A DNA stretch of 64,000 bases from contig JAILWY010000027.1 in the NCBI GenBank assembly GCA_022113835.1, positions 1,118,501-1,182,500 of the forward strand, in the 5' to 3' direction. A program made the translations under genes and the position numbers. Of this stretch, positions 46,304 to 57,100 are shown one piece after another (the stretch's first letter is position 1; every line of letters begins with the position of its first letter). Under the pieces are notes generated by a model. It saw nothing but the letters and a program-made list of their open reading frames with translations. It ran no database searches and was not told the origin of the DNA. This DNA comes from Atopsyche davidsoni (Eukaryota > Arthropoda > Insecta > Trichoptera > Hydrobiosidae).

Positions 46304-47670
46304 TAAGTAACGCGGAATAATAATTCACTAAGTAATATATTAAAAAAAAAAAACATATTACAATTTGTATCTACGATAGATTTATTTGTTTTGTAATACT
46401 TATATTCAATGCTTTCTACTTGCGTTTTTTATTTATTTTTATGCAAATCAGGTGATATTGAGAATATTTAAATACAATTGACATTTCTAAACATGTTATA
46501 TTTATTTGCAATAATATATACAAATAGGTTTTTCAGAGATGACGACCAGTATTTGAAAAAATCACAAATATCCGAGCCAATATGTCTTCAGGTATCTCGT
46601 ATTAAAAAAAGTTTTTTTTTTAAATCAAAAAGTCATAAGCAAAACCTAGAATAGATATCCCTTAATTTATTTTACGTGCGTGATACCCAAACCGCCCCGA
46701 GTCATCAAAATTCAACGCAGCACTCGCGAGGGTATTAAAAAAAGATTATATTTTTTAATATCTGCGAATAATAAATTCACGAGACGCCTCTGGACTCGGT
46801 GCGCCAGCAGCTCCGGCGGCTATCAATGGCGATTGTAAAAAGATTAGCTGTCAAACGAGAGGTTTTATTCGAAAATTCTAGATCCGTTACGGACGCCACT
46901 GCATCGTAAAAGATGATCGTCAAAAAGATACTGCTCGTGATTCACCGACCCCAATTCACTATACAATAAACTATAAAATCACTTAGTTAAAAATGCAAAT
47001 ATACCAATAAACTTTGTGAAGCTATAGAGTTATGGTAATCAATATTTTTCGACAAAGGATCGGAAGACATTTAAAGTTTTTACCAATTTTTTTACGATAT
47101 TTTTTTATAATTTGTAACGTTTGTCAAAAGTTAGTAAAAAAAACCATTGTTCTGTAATCCATTTATTTTGAATTCAATAGTCTTGTCCAACAACAGTCAA
47201 TTATTTTTATTTGTTTGAATCGTGGAGATTTCATTGTTTTTATGTTTTGCTGTTATATTTTGAAAACCACACATTTGGGGAAACGTAAATAAACAACGCG
47301 TTTGTTACTGACTGCGGCCAAAACGGGCTGTAACAATACCACGCGTATGAAATCATATCAAATAAATCAAAATAGATCGTAAACTGCTTTCAGGATCATC
47401 GGAAAGGAAAAAAAAAATTAAAAACATCAAGGAGTACCTTGAAAAAAATCATTTGAATTTGGACCTGAAGAAAATTAAGAAATTCATATAGTATTTAGAG
47501 GAATTCCATTATAATATTTTTATTAAAATAAATAGAAAGTGGCGTTTTTACTTTTGTTTACTGAAGCGACTAGTTTTGCCAAAGTGTTGAGTTGGCATTT
47601 TTAAGCTGAGTGAGGTTTAATAAATTACTAACAAATGCCTCAATAACAAAACAAGTAACATTTTAAATAA
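46304..47670. promoter_or_regulatory. Intergenic with GC-richer block (about 46680-46930)
   Basis: The block has GAGACGCCTCTGGACTCGG, CAGCAGCTCCGGCGGC, TCAATGGCGATTG and TAGCTGTCAAACGAG (TGTCA is a TALE-type homeodomain core). The rest is AT-rich and empty. Confidence 0.28.
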
Positions 47671-47762
47671 TAAGTAAAATACTTTAGTGACTTTTCCACA
47701 TATAGATTTTTATTGGTGATCGGTTTTGCCAACCTTTCATGTTGGCATTATCAAACAGATTG
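47671..47762. repeat. Family B single arm
   Basis: AAAATACTTTAGTGACTTTT, TTTATTGGTGATCGG, TTTTGCCAACCTTTCATGTT, GGCATTATCAAACAG. A diverged copy: the core GGTGACCGGTTTCGCC reads GGTGATCGGTTTTGCC. Confidence 0.75.
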
Positions 47763-47867
47763 CCAACTCTGTTGGTGAGAACACACGTGTCTCGCCAGCA
47801 AAGGAATGTGACAGGATTTTTTACATATAAAAAGTCTAATACGCAGATTCTTCTTCTTTTGTTGCCA

Positions 47868-48400
47868 CTCCTCATTGGAGGTTGGTGACCATTTCCTTGA
47901 ACTTGTCTATATCCTGAGCCAGTCTCACAAGTCCGGCTGCACTTCCGATCTCCAGCCACTGGCACGAATTCTGCATCCACGTGAATTTCCTTCTTCCAAT
48001 GCCTCTTTTTCCTTCGATTTTTCCTTAGACAATCAGCTGGAGGATGCCATATTCATTGTTACAAAAAATGTGGCCAAAATAGGAGAACTTTCGCGTCAGG
48101 ATCCCAGCTTTCATGCAACCAGAATTTATATATATATATATAAATTTTGACTTTCACATGTTTTTTAAAAACATCCTAGCTAAACTAGCGTTTATTTCTC
48201 AAATTCACAAGTATTCAAGATGGGTGTCTGGGGTGTCCAAGCTTCGACTCCATAAAGGAGAACTGAGACGACAGCATTTGGTGAATCTCCATCGAGATTT
48301 CAGGGTTATATCTCAAATTATTAAATGTACTACGTGCTGTCTCAATCCTCACTTTAATACGCTAAATATAAATATATGTTGTGGATTGTGCAAGCTGTCG
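47868..48400 (-). pseudogene. LINE reverse-transcriptase C-terminal remnant
   Basis: On the minus strand the upstream piece has IETARSTFNNLR and, in a shifted frame, VSVLLYGVEAWTPQTPIL, matching the conserved ...ARKTF...VLLYGCETWT... region after the reverse-transcriptase core. The downstream piece reads FSYFGHIF, YGILQLI, GKIEGKRGIGRRKFTWMQN, LVRLAQDIDKF and MVTNLQ, then a stop and an AAG-rich tail. This is the C-terminus of an RTE/CR1-like endonuclease/reverse-transcriptase element. It has several frameshifts and stops, and the domain between the two pieces is deleted. Confidence 0.75.
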
Positions 48401-48404
48401 GTGT

Positions 48405-48700
48405 TAAATGACAATGCACACAGACATTGTCTCCTTACTGAGCACTCAGAAATATTGTTTGGGCCCGTCGCAGCGGCTCGTGTCGGCGGTTGTGAAACAA
48501 ACTGAGGGAAGGCCGCGAACAATGGGGGCGAAGGCAGGAACATCCCCCGGAACTGGGGCAGCTCTGCAACTATTGCCGGCTCTTCTGCAAGAATATCACT
48601 GTGACCTCAATGCAGCCGAGGAAAATAATAAAAACGCCGTCTCTCAGAGCGCGCCCATAATTTCCGGATGGGAAACTCACTAAAGGAAACTGAAAATTCA
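48405..48700. promoter_or_regulatory. GC-richer block with paired Sox-like sites
   Basis: GACAATG (48411-48417) and CATTGTC (48426-48432) face each other with 8 bases between, the arrangement of a Sox dimer site; AACAATGG follows at 48518-48525. The rest contains GCCCGTCGCAGCGGCTCG and CAGAGCGCGCCCATAATTTC. Overlapping frames of 64-130 codons have no domain. Confidence 0.3.
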
Positions 48701-48747
48701 GAATAAGTAAATAATTTTTACTAGCGCAATTGTATAATTTTTGTCTT

Positions 48748-48923
48748 GTTGAGGGACAAGGCATTTGATTGGTGAAGATCATTATTATAATGATAAAAGT
48801 ACCTTTGTATTTTGTCTTCACTTTGATGCATAACATGCATTATGCATCTGATGATGACCTAGTCTATTTAATCGAAACTAGTGATGCAAAAAAAATAATG
48901 AACTCAAAGTGAACACAATTAAT
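48748..48923. mobile_element. Family A element, copy 2 (shortened)
   Basis: Shares the head GAGGGACAAGGCATTTGATT and TTTGTCTTCACTTTGA with copies 1 and 3. The left arm is cut short at TGATGCATAACATGC. The right arm carries the hammerhead-like motif. No clear target duplication. Confidence 0.75.
48843..48888 (+). ncRNA. Hammerhead-like ribozyme motif, family A copy 2
   Basis: TGCAT, CTGATGA, U, GACC, loop TAGTCTATTT, AATC, GAAAC, TAGTG, ATGCA. Both core boxes and stem I are intact. Stem II has lost its G-C pairs (AATC for GGTC) and the cleavage base is G instead of C, so activity is unlikely. Confidence 0.5.
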
Positions 48924-49004
48924 TTTTTTAAATTAATCATATACTTTGAATATTTTATATATTGTACATGGCTTAAAATTAAGAGCGGACATTTTCAGAT
49001 ATTC

Positions 49005-49262
49005 TTCTTCTTGGTTGGTGACCATTTCATCGAACATATCTCAATCCTGAGCCAGTCTCATCAATTCGGCCACGTAAACTTGGTTCTTCCAATGCCCCTT
49101 TTTTGCTTCGATTTTTCGGATGCTATATTTCTTGTTCCGAAAAATGTGCCCAAAATATGTGAATTTCCGAAGAGCTTCCTTTCTTTGCGCATTTTGTGCA
49201 AGACTCTTACATTTGTGACGCGGTCAACCCATGATATCTCCAGATATTCCATACTCCATCAT
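49005..49262 (-). pseudogene. LINE C-terminal remnant, second copy
   Basis: Minus strand: EISWVDRVTNVRVLHKM, RKERKLF, then YFGHIF in a shifted frame, KRGIGRTKFTW, and a LAQD segment near the end followed by an AAG-rich tail. Same LINE type as 47868-48400 but covering slightly more upstream sequence (WVDRVTN region). Deletion and frameshifts throughout. Confidence 0.72.
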
Positions 49263-50181
49263 TGAAACATTAAAGAGCTGATGCCTTATTAATTATAAAA
49301 CACTATTTTTTAACAATCCACAATCAAGTGGAAATGTAATCGTGAGAATAATACAAAGCTATAATTTCTGTTTATATTTTTTTCATTTATATTTATATAC
49401 CTTTACTATATAAAATTAGTAATCAGCATATTAATTTTTTTTTGTATCTTCGTGTAAAATATGTGTGGCTTTTAATGAACACTCTTGTATCTCTTTGAGC
49501 GGTAAGTTTCAGTTCTTCGTAAAATAAAATACTTTCGAGTGATCGCCTGAGGCACTCTTCACGCGTAACAGAGCGCCTCTTTTAAAAAGGCTTCTATCTT
49601 ACTGACCAAGAGCTTCCTGGTCAAGCGGCAGCTTTCAATAGAACCTCCCCGCCGCGCTATCAAAGGATATCGTTACCAAATCGCCTCGGGCCAAACGCTA
49701 AGTGTTGGTCACGCAGAGCTTCCGCAAGCTGTGGAGGCTGTTGGGCATCGGAAGGCTTTAAACTACCCTGGAAAATATGCAACTGAAAAAAAAAGAATTC
49801 TTCTTATACTTATTTTTTTTAAAATTTTCTACGAAAAATTTTGTTGTTAAAAAAGTTGTTTATTTTTTTTTAATCTAAAAAATTTGAAGGCTTATATTAT
49901 TTATGAAACTGCTTGGTTATTAAAAATATATATTTATTTTTATTAAGCTCAAATATTTGTAGTTTATTAAATTTTTAGTTGTTCTTTTATTTTTATAAAA
50001 TACCAATAAACTACACTCTTTCTCAATATATTAGTTAATCAAAGTTGAAAATATTAGTTACTTTATGTCATCATCCATAATTATACATTCATATATACTT
50101 TATTTTTATAGATTATGAAGTTATCACTAAGTTAACACTTAAGTCGTATATCATTATATATATTTTTTTAATATTAAGAAA
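49263..50181. promoter_or_regulatory. Intergenic with GC-richer block (about 49495-49770)
   Basis: The block has GAGCGGTAAGTTTCAG, CGCGTAACAGAGCGCC, CCGCCGCGCTATCAAAGG (ATCAAAGG is a TCF/Lef core) and CGCCTCGGGCCAAACGC. Non-coding. The rest is AT-rich. Confidence 0.28.
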
Positions 50182-50346
50182 AATACTTGAGTGATTTTTC
50201 CACATATAGATTTTTATTGGTGACCGGTTTCGCCAACCTTTCACGTTGGCATTATCAACTCTGTTTGATAATGCCAACGTGAAGGGTTGGCGAAACCGGT
50301 CACCAATAAAAATCAATATCTTGAAAAATCACTCAAGTATTTTTAC
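50182..50346. repeat. Family B complete foldback (near-perfect hairpin)
   Basis: Two arms of about 75-80 bp around CTCTG: left AAATACTTGAGTGATTTTTC ... ACGTTGGCATTATCAA, right TTGATAATGCCAACGTG ... GAAAAATCACTCAAGTATTT, with only a few mismatches. The plus-strand right arm reads TTGATAA, U, GCCAAC, loop, GTTGGC, GAAAC, CGGTC, i.e. hammerhead-like boxes around a perfect 6-bp stem II, but without an adjacent stem I. Confidence 0.88.
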
Positions 50347-50457
50347 TTGTTCCATCATTACTCCATCAGAATTCCATCAAGTACTCTCAACATTAAAACT
50401 AACTATTATTTATATATTTTTGACAATATGAGAAAAAAAATTATTTGAAACAATTAC

Positions 50458-50688
50458 TCTTGTTGAAGGACAAGGCATTTGATTGGAGAAGATCCATTAT
50501 TGCAATGATAAAAAGTAACTTTGTATTTTTGTCTTCACTTTGAGTTTATTAGAATTATTTGCATAACTATTTTCGACCCTATACACCGGGTCATCATCAG
50601 ATGCATGACTAAATGACTGAGTTTATATATATTAATAATTCTAATAAACTCAAAGTGAAGACAAAAATACAAAGTTACTTTTTATCAT
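50458..50688. mobile_element. Family A element, copy 3, with 11-bp target duplication
   Basis: Flanked by GAAACAATTAC at 50447-50457 and 50689-50699. Head TTGAAGGACAAGGCATTTG, then inverted arms (AAAAAGTAACTTTGTATTTT and its complement). The left arm contains the best-preserved hammerhead-like motif of the window on the minus strand. About 231 bp; non-coding. Confidence 0.85.
50560..50605 (-). ncRNA. Hammerhead-like ribozyme motif, best-preserved copy
   Basis: Minus strand: TGCAT, CTGATGA, U, GACCC, loop GGTGTATA, GGGTC, GAAA, ATAGTT, ATGCA. Box 1 and box 2 are intact, stem II is five perfect pairs, stem I is five perfect pairs, and the cleavage triplet would be GUU, which fits the NUH rule. 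Stem III (AATAGT where other copies have ACTAGT) has a mismatch. Stem II differs from the other copies on both sides at once (extra C and G), as expected if pairing is maintained. Confidence 0.6.
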
Positions 50689-50699
50689 GAAACAATTAC

Positions 50700-51176
50700 A
50701 TTGAAAAATATTTTTTTATATCTATATAGTGTAGTTATCTGATAATAAATAATAAAAAAAGGAAAAACGTGCTTCGCACAAGTTTTTTGTTTCCTTTCAA
50801 GTTTGGTTTATTTATCACCTCTCCAGCGATAGTTTCTCCCAGGGTCGCCGGCTCGGAGGCTTTCAGGGTGACGTATCGCGCGGATATCTTTGTAAGTGAC
50901 AGAATCAAGTGGAGGACAAGTGCCTTGTACGGGGGATGTTTATTCTGCACTCAGAGCGGGAGACTTTTTGTGCCTTTGACGCGCCTGGCGATTGCTGGAG
51001 CAACACTCCTCGAGAAAAGACACATGCACCGTGACGACTGTTTGTATCACAAGGTGTTCAAAGTTCCTGAAATTCATTTCTAATCAAATAAAGTAAATTT
51101 TTAAGTGTTTGCGGATTTTCGTGACTGTCTAAAAAACCCCTAGACATAAAAAAAATATTGTTTGTCATTATTTTTA
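50700..51176. promoter_or_regulatory. Spacer with GC-richer block (about 50815-51060)
   Basis: The block has CAGCGATAGTTTCTCCC, GGTCGCCGGCTCGGAGG and GGTGACGTATCGCGCGGA. Frames on both strands (50735-50950, 50769-51083) have no domain and overlap each other. Non-coding element preferred. Confidence 0.25.
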
Positions 51177-51374
51177 TATACGGTGGCGGTTTATATTCTT
51201 GGCTTCAAAAGACGAACAGTTTTTTGGGATGGAATCCATAATTTGTCCGAAAGATGGGAAAAAATAGTGGCTAGCGACGGACAATACTTTGAATAGAATA
51301 TAGTGTACCAATTTTTTTTATAATAAAGCTCCAATTTTACTAAAAAATCTGAAAAAATTAATGCACACACCGTA
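51177..51374 (+). mobile_element. Severely deleted mariner (second family)
   Basis: Starts TATACGGTG, then keeps only the coding tail SKDEQFFWDGIHNLSERWEK and IVASDGQYFE to TAG, the A/T-rich trailer AATAAAGCTCCAATTTTAC and the 3' terminal repeat ending GCACACACCGTATA. Here the Trp of SERWEK is intact, unlike the stop at the same place in 17060-17683. It is 198 bp with both ends, so it could have moved using another copy's enzyme. Confidence 0.85.
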
Positions 51375-54290
51375 TACTAAACTTAATGTCAAGGCGAGAT
51401 TTTTTGATCCGAAGCATTTTGATAAATTAAATTTGCTCGTCGCTTCAGCAAGTTTATTGATTATTTTTCCATAGTAAATAACCTTAAGCTGAGAAGACAA
51501 CCTCCAGACATACAATCACATTCGTCAATCTTCTATACATAGCCCGAGTTTGCCTAAGTAATGTACAAATTGAATATTTATAAGTCAAAGTGACTCCGAA
51601 AATCGCCCACCCGCCGACTCCACACTCACTTGATACGATAAATCAGCTAGCAGTCCCCGTCCTAAGGCTGGCTGGCTTCTTTAGAGACAAAACACCCCCA
51701 TTATAAGAGGGTGGTTTTTAAAGGAATCACAAATAATGCGTGAGTGTCCGCGACACTGGATGTGAAAGGGGCGGAGGCGTGCATTTTATGTCCCATGGAA
51801 ATATATACAGATTAAGGGATGGTGTTTTTATTATTTTTTCAAGCCTGCAGTTAAGAGCATGTGGAGAAAAAACGATCGCTTAAAAATTTTGGCAGGCGAG
51901 GCTTATTAGAATGCCAAGAAAAATCACACGAATAAAATAAATTAACATTGCATTTATAATAATAATTACGACATTTTATTTCTCTAAATTAACTTAGTGC
52001 AAAAAAAAACACGAATAAATATATTTATTGAAGTAATAATTTTTTTTTTTAATTAATACTCAACAGAATGACAGTTAATTAATTCAACAGACTTAAGTTT
52101 CTTATGAATATAACGTATAAATTTTCTGAAAAAGTCTGTATTTACTGAGGGACTGTTTTGACTCCAAAGACTAACGTCTCTGATTAATTCAGTCAAAGAG
52201 ACGTGTCGAATATTTGCCTTGAGTAGAGGTCATGTGAGGCACGAATCTAAATCAATCATCGCAGGTATATTAAATTACGTTCAATAACTTCGGCTACCTC
52301 TCGATTATTATTTATACGCGAATAGATACTTAAATATATATATATATATATATATATATTCATAAATATACCCATAAATGTAATTATTTTAATAAAGCTA
52401 CATCAACCAAAAGGATAAATTGTAGGTTTCTGTTTTTTTAAGACAAAATTACGAGGCCGTATTTATATTTCAGGGATTTAAAACCAGATGAATGACAAAG
52501 AATAACTTCTCTCTGAAAATGCTAAGTCTGTCGAAATCCTCTTACTTCAATGGAAAAATATCATTGCATATTAAACAGCTGTAAATAAATTTTGTCAAAA
52601 AAAAAAAAAACAAATCGGAATTATTCAGAAGGAATACTTTTTAAGACTGGCTTCCTTTTTTTATTAAATTACAATTTGAATTAAATTATAAAAAAAGAAA
52701 CAAGGAAGTAAAAGTAAAATACCTTCATAAATAATTTGAAATATATTAAATCATCTTACTGATAATAAAATTTATTTTGGATGAATATTTCTTACATTAA
52801 ACTCTTTATCCGTGTTAACAGCTTGTTTCAATAGAATCATAACAATTTAATACTAATTAACTACCTCATATGTTAATATGTCACTACAACCTTTTTCACT
52901 ATATTTTTTTTATTCAGATGGCGAATAAACCGAGAGAGTTACAAATAAACTATTTTACTATTTTACTTGGGATTGAACAAAATTCAATGAGCTTGTATTA
53001 GTTTATTACGATCATTTTGATAATTTTAAATTGGCAAATCCAGTGGATCATTATAATTTTTGGTATGATCATTAAAAAATTCGTGATAAGTTATGATTTA
53101 AAATTTTTTTTTTTTTATTGTGAGTATACCTGAAATATTTTTTTTTGTAAATAAGTTCGAGTAAATTATTATTGTATTGAATCACAAATTATAATACTGA
53201 CTCAGTATATAAAATCCCGTTTTAAATACCAGCAAAGTCAAACGAAGTGCAGTCATTCCAGACGGTTGAAAGGGCGAAAGGGCGAATTGTCTCGCGGCGC
53301 CCTTAAAGGCGACGCCCTTGGGAAAGATATCCACGGGGGTTCGGCAGAATGGGGATGGGGGTGGGTTATCTGTGACGCTCTACAGAACGTCTTATGCGTA
53401 AGATTGTGGCGGATTGCCTGAAATGGGAGATTTGTTTGCGTTGTTATACGTGGATTGTATATCCAAACGAATAGAAGTTTGCTTTTTGTGTAGTATTTGC
53501 TTTGGTTTTCCTAAAATATTACGTTAATTCAATAAAGTCGTGTTTGTTTTGTATAATTTATTTGAACAAACTAAATGTCAAATGAAACAGTCTTCAAATG
53601 AAATAAAGAAGAAAATCTTTTTTATGAGCCGTACATAATGATCTAATGTGGGTATGAAATGCGGATTTTTCGAATATTTTACAAAAATTAATAGCGATAT
53701 TTCTTATTGTCTTAATTATTTGATCATGATTTGATGAATTTTTTTTTGTAAAATTAATATTTTACATAATTAAACATCAAAATACTGCAATTCAAAAATA
53801 ACTTGTTTTAACTTACTCACACAATTATTTAAAAGGGATAAAAGTGTTTTTGATACAATAAAATCAATTCTAGGTATTTTTTCCAGAACGCTTTTGAAAA
53901 CAGTTACCTGTTTTCAATTATATTATAAGCCTTTATTATTAAAAGGGTATGGCGGAATTTCGCTCGTATTTATATAAAATAAATAACATCTCAATGCAGG
54001 AAATACAAGGTAATTTTATTCAAAAACCCAACCATTGCGTACGCCAAAGCAAATAATTTAATAAAAAAAAAAACATTAAACATGAAAATATTCGTATCCC
54101 GAAGGCAAATAATTTCACAATAACGATACAATAGGAAACAAAATGTAAAGACTAATCATAAAAATACATTCGGCTTGTTTATCGTACCAATTACCCGAAA
54201 GGTCCGATCACTGATAAGGACCACGTGAAGGCAAAAAAGCTAATTCCGAAAGTCCCTCTAAACGGTATCTGAAAAAAAACCCTTCGATAA
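51375..54290. other. Intergenic, no gene seen
   Basis: AT-rich. GC-richer patches lie at 51590-51785 (CCCACCCGCCGACTCC, GCGTGAGTGTCCGCGAC) and 53245-53420 (GGGCGAATTGTCTCGCGGCG). A (TA)n run lies near 52338-52361. No coding or transposon ends recognised. Confidence 0.55.
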
Positions 54291-54591
54291 ATAATAAAAA
54301 GTTGGAGTTATGAGCATTTGATTCCTCCCTGTCGGGCTGGGGGTTGCTCGCCCCGCGGCACCCCCGCACAGTGTACAAAGGGACGCAGTGCGGCATACAC
54401 TGGAGGACCTGTTGTGTAACCGGATATTCGTATGAAATTAATACACAGACGAAATCGTATTGATTGAGTTATATAAATATCGATTTTTTTTATATTTATA
54501 TATATATAAATATTTAAATATTGTGAACAACGATATAGAAGGCATGGTTGTGTCAAGTATTTTCTAATACCAAAAATATTTGCAGTATATA
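54291..54591. promoter_or_regulatory. Short GC-rich patch and AT-rich spacer
   Basis: GTCGGGCTGGGGG, CGCCCCGCGGCACCCC and CGCAGTGCGGCATACAC at 54330-54400; the overlapping minus frames of 62 and 113 codons are unsupported. Confidence 0.2.
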
Positions 54592-54911
54592 CAGTAATAC
54601 CCCGCTTTACGCGAGGGATACTTTCCGGAAAAAAACGCGTTAAGTACAATTCGCGTATATCGGGGTTTACGATTAAACATAAAATACATACATAGTCAAA
54701 ACTTAATACAAAAAAATACTTATCATTTTATGTTATTTTTACTGAAAAATACATCTATTGTCTTTTGGGTAGCGTTTCTTTTAGTATACGTTCTTGTAAA
54801 ATACGTCCATAGCACCCAACGCTGTTTTTAATTTTTAAGAGAAGTCAATGTCTATATTATGTTCATACACATTCTTAAAATAATAAATTCGCGTATAACG
54901 GGGTATTATTG
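54592..54911. mobile_element. pogo/Tigger-like MITE
   Basis: The left end is CAGTAATACCCCGCTTTACG and the right end on the other strand is CAATAATACCCCGTTATACG; both continue CGA. TA flanks on each side. Ends of the form CAGTNATACCCCG...ACGCGA are typical of pogo/Tigger-type Tc1/mariner relatives. It is 320 bp without coding sequence. Confidence 0.85.
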
Positions 54912-54913
54912 TA

Positions 54914-55608
54914 CCCATCTGTAGTTAATAAATGGTTTTATATATTTGCCTTAGCAAATGTAACAAAATAATATTGATGTGATGTAATTGACATGATAAC
55001 GATGCGAACATGATAATATTTATTTATTGATAAGGCTTTGGAAATATGTACTGTAATGTGACTCTGCTCAGCAGATACGAATAGATAAATGACTAGGAGA
55101 TTGCTACGATTATTTTCGTTTGTTCGGACTAAAGTGCTCACAGACAATTACTATAGTAATCTTCTAGCTATTTGATTTTAGTATGGAGTGTTAAAAAATT
55201 AGTGTTACTAAAAAGCTATATTCGCGAAAAATAATCATGTTCTGATTATATGAATAGCATTCATATCAAACAATTTTTTTGTAAATTAACCAAAAAAAAT
55301 TGTCAATTATTAAATAAACATAACATAAATTTCATAAATAAAATAACCCTTTGAGAAAAATAGATTATTTAAAAAAGGGTTTAAATATGAATATTGTCAA
55401 AATATTAAATATTGGGTTAATCAGTTTGTAAAGCATTGAGTAAAGAAATTTATTACACAAATATTTTATATTTAAATTCCTACTAGATGAAACTTAAATC
55501 TTCTCAAAAAGACAATATATAAAACTAATATATTCAACAAAAAAAATTAATGTTGATTATATAAACAATATATTTTTAGATAATGGATTAGACCAGACGA
55601 TATTTTTT
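54914..55608. other. Intergenic, no gene seen
   Basis: AT-rich, no feature. Confidence 0.6.
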
Positions 55609-55672
55609 TAACAGTTGGGATTCAAATCCACACCACCACGGCTTTTTCCGTATCCAGTTCAACCACTGTAGC
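55609..55672 (-). repeat. tRNA-derived SINE relic
   Basis: Minus strand: GCTACAGTGGTTGAACTGG (A-box side), ACGGAAAAAGCCGT (a 4-bp arm), GTGTGGATTTGAATCCCAAC (T-arm with B box GGATTTGAATCC), CTGTT and then an A run. Related to the plus-strand copy at 42202-42285. Confidence 0.5.
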
Positions 55673-55867
55673 TTTGTTTTTAAACAAGATTTTTAATCAT
55701 CAAGTGTGTGAAATATTATAAATATGAAATATGTATTTATAATATTTGCAAAGTTTGCCATCTGTAATAGCTAGAATTTAACATTTATACCATCTTTAAT
55801 TTTTAAAAAATGCATAAATATATATTTCTTGAAACTTAAAGGCGTATTTCATGTTCTTAGACAACCC

Positions 55868-56165
55868 CATCGATTACTACTACCTTCGCATAGAAGAGTA
55901 TAGTTTGTGAAGGTTTTCCTTCGCGGTCACGGAGCGTTGGACCCTGTGAACATTTTTCCATATATTTTTATAGCTCGCCCCTTTTGTCCGAGGCTCCCAA
56001 AGCGCCCTCCTCGTATTTTCATATGAAATGTTTATACAAATTTGCATGTTTTTTATACGTCCATACGAAATTTGCATACCAAGTAAGAAGAACATCAACG
56101 CTCAGATACTAATATTGTAGCGCCCTCGCAGGGAGGGGGCGCTTACGCAAAAGTAGGCTTGTTTT
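55868..56165. promoter_or_regulatory. Regulatory-like block: CTCF-like cores and paired octamers
   Basis: AGCGCCCTC occurs at 56001-56009 and 56119-56127, and its near-complement GGGGGCGCT at 56135-56143, i.e. three copies of a core like the CTCF site, two of them convergent. Between them ATTTGCAT, a perfect POU octamer, occurs at 56040-56047 and 56070-56077, exactly 30 bp apart. GCGGTCACGGAGCG lies further left. Minus-strand frame 55880-56098 has no domain. Confidence 0.38.
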
Positions 56166-56554
56166 TCGTGTAGTTTTAAGAAGAAATATTTGTTTTGGAA
56201 TAGAGTAAACACTTTCAGGGTAATTGAAATACTATTCAAAGTACTACATGGATTTCATATTTCAGGCCTGAAATATAAACAGCTCTTTCAACACGCATCG
56301 ACGAATGTATCTTATCGGATTTTTTTTATTTTAACTTGTTTGAATATTTTGTTTTCAAACGATAAACATTGCGGGACATGATTTTTTTGGGCTATTTTTA
56401 TAAAATTTTAACTCACGTCAATGAGCTATCACTTGTTTTTGTTTGCAGCACTTGTAAATATAATTTTTAACGTATAAAAATAGCTATATCAAAAGTATTT
56501 ATTGACGTGAATCATTTGAAACATGAATTTAGCTTTCAACATCGCTGAAAAATT
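56166..56554. other. Intergenic, no gene seen
   Basis: AT-rich, no feature. Confidence 0.6.
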
Positions 56555-56562
56555 ATCTGAAG

Positions 56563-57092
56563 AATAGTTTCCTAAACTATTTTGTCCCGTCGACCCCTTG
56601 TCGAATTTACATGTTTTTCGTCGATTTACGAATTTTTACAAATTCATCAACTTCAAACATATGTTTGACATTTTATATAGAACAACTCACTTTCATAGGA
56701 TTTACTGTACAGTGGGTTTAAAAATGAAAAAGTTAAAATATATGTAAAGTTAACTATACCTTTACTAGTTAAAAATACACAAAATGCAAATATAGTAGCA
56801 TTCAACAAATCGATATTTGTGACAGAGAATATTTTGTGGAATTCCATTTTAATATCTTAAATAGAATAAAATACATTAATTAAAAACATACAAAATACTT
56901 GTACGCTTCAGGGCTTCGATTCGTCACAAAGTACATAGGTACAATCTGTGTTCGGTGCATTATGACATTTACGAAATGTCTTAATTTTGTTGATGGCCTG
57001 CTTAAATGGGATCCACTCTCGTAGACCCCCAATTTTATTCTTCGCTGTCATCGACCCCTAGGGGTCGATATTGACCACTTTGGGAACCTCTG
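56563..57092. mobile_element. hAT-type MITE, related to 45144-45720
   Basis: The left end AATAGTTTCCTAAACTATTT and right end GACCACTTTGGGAACCTCTG match the 45-kb copy, as does about 350 bp inside (TCAACTTCAAACATATG, TACTGTACAGTGGG, GGTACAATCTGTGTTCGGTG). Flanks ATCTGAAG and ATTTAAAG agree in 6 of 8 bases, so this copy is older. A segment near the right end present at 45 kb is deleted. Confidence 0.87.
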
Positions 57093-57100
57093 ATTTAAAG

